NCBI RefSeq assembly: GCF_003369915.1
Contig: NC_046674.1
Coordinates: 8,308,001 to 8,372,000 of the forward strand
Reading direction: 5' to 3'
Length of the DNA stretch: 64,000 nucleotides
DNA from: Drosophila miranda
Taxonomy: Eukaryota > Arthropoda > Insecta > Diptera > Drosophilidae
Below, piece after piece: positions 63,721 to 64,000 of the stretch. The notes under the pieces are model-generated. The model saw nothing but the letters and a program-made list of their open reading frames with translations. It was not told the origin of the DNA and did not search any database. Every line of letters begins with the position of its first letter. The stretch's first letter is position 1. The position numbers were made by a program, and so were the translations under genes.

Positions 63721-64000
63721 TCCCATTTTAAAAAAATAGTTTAAAAATCTTAAATTTCAATAGATACCAACTTAAAAGAGTAAATAAAGTATAGTCCATC
63801 TTTTTACTGGGTATTTTCTAGTCGGATAGTTGTTTTTTGTACTGCTTAGTGTTCTTTTTTTCCCAACCGGTTTCGGTTCGGTTTCTACTGCGACCGAAAT
63901 GGATATGAAACTCCGGGGCTCTAGACTCTACTCGGATCTTCCCTATGATCCTTGTGACATTCGCTCATTTTTCAATGTCGCAGTTCGCCGCAGTTGCTGT

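Noticed and set aside
1..64000. tRNA genes
   Set aside because: No segment with both A-box and B-box (GGTTCRANYCC) spacing was seen. Isolated TTCGATTC words near 19530 and 44306 lack the rest.

Overview
The window is from an insect nuclear genome, almost certainly a Drosophila. It has intron-rich genes with short GT-AG introns and CAG/CAA-rich coding exons. It also has housekeeping promoter words typical of flies (GGTCACACT, the cGGTATATTT family, TATCGATA), TCT-type pyrimidine starts at a ribosomal protein gene, and a repeat resembling the fly DINE-1/INE-1 family. From memory, RpL28, eIF1, nSMase and the PPM phosphatase are neighbours near 62E on D. melanogaster 3L (Muller element D). The species cannot be fixed from the sequence; an obscura-group fly is a guess.

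Layout. 2.6-17.8 kb (+): a ten-exon Unc13-4/BAIAP3-type gene (C2 - MUN - C2, 1376 aa as assembled here) with a roughly 3.3 kb 3' UTR. About 21-34.6 kb: a long non-coding stretch, probably intergenic DNA plus the first intron of the next gene. It holds a candidate non-coding first exon near 24.08 kb and a possible small two-exon gene at 27.5-27.8 kb. 34.7-35.8 kb (+): an unidentified protein with two membrane segments. 37.1-38.6 kb (+): neutral sphingomyelinase. 38.86-39.41 kb: a decayed DINE-1-like repeat. 39.5-41.0 kb (-): RpL28, whose 5' region is a tandem triplication of start site + leader exon + C/D-box snoRNA, with one or two further snoRNA candidates in coding introns. 42.3-43.0 kb (+): eIF1. 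45.2-51.0 kb (+): Larp4B (1606 aa). 57.3-58.6 kb (-): a PP2C/PPM phosphatase, convergent with Larp4B. 59.5-64.0 kb: non-coding DNA with duplications, GAGA/CT clusters and repeat remnants.

Functional grouping. RpL28, eIF1, Larp4B and the intronic snoRNAs form a translation-related housekeeping block at 39.5-51 kb, with typical fly housekeeping promoter motifs. The Unc13-4 gene (regulated exocytosis), nSMase (membrane lipid turnover) and the two-TM protein act at membranes. There is no operon logic here. Exon boundaries were derived by hand from splice sites and reading phase, and every multi-exon CDS listed closes in frame.

The most interesting region is RpL28: three nearly identical 57-nt C/D snoRNA cores spaced about 212 bp apart, each downstream of its own pyrimidine-rich start-like sequence and splice donor. 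Second is a 485-bp element with matched 25-bp terminal inverted repeats at 54.9-55.4 kb.
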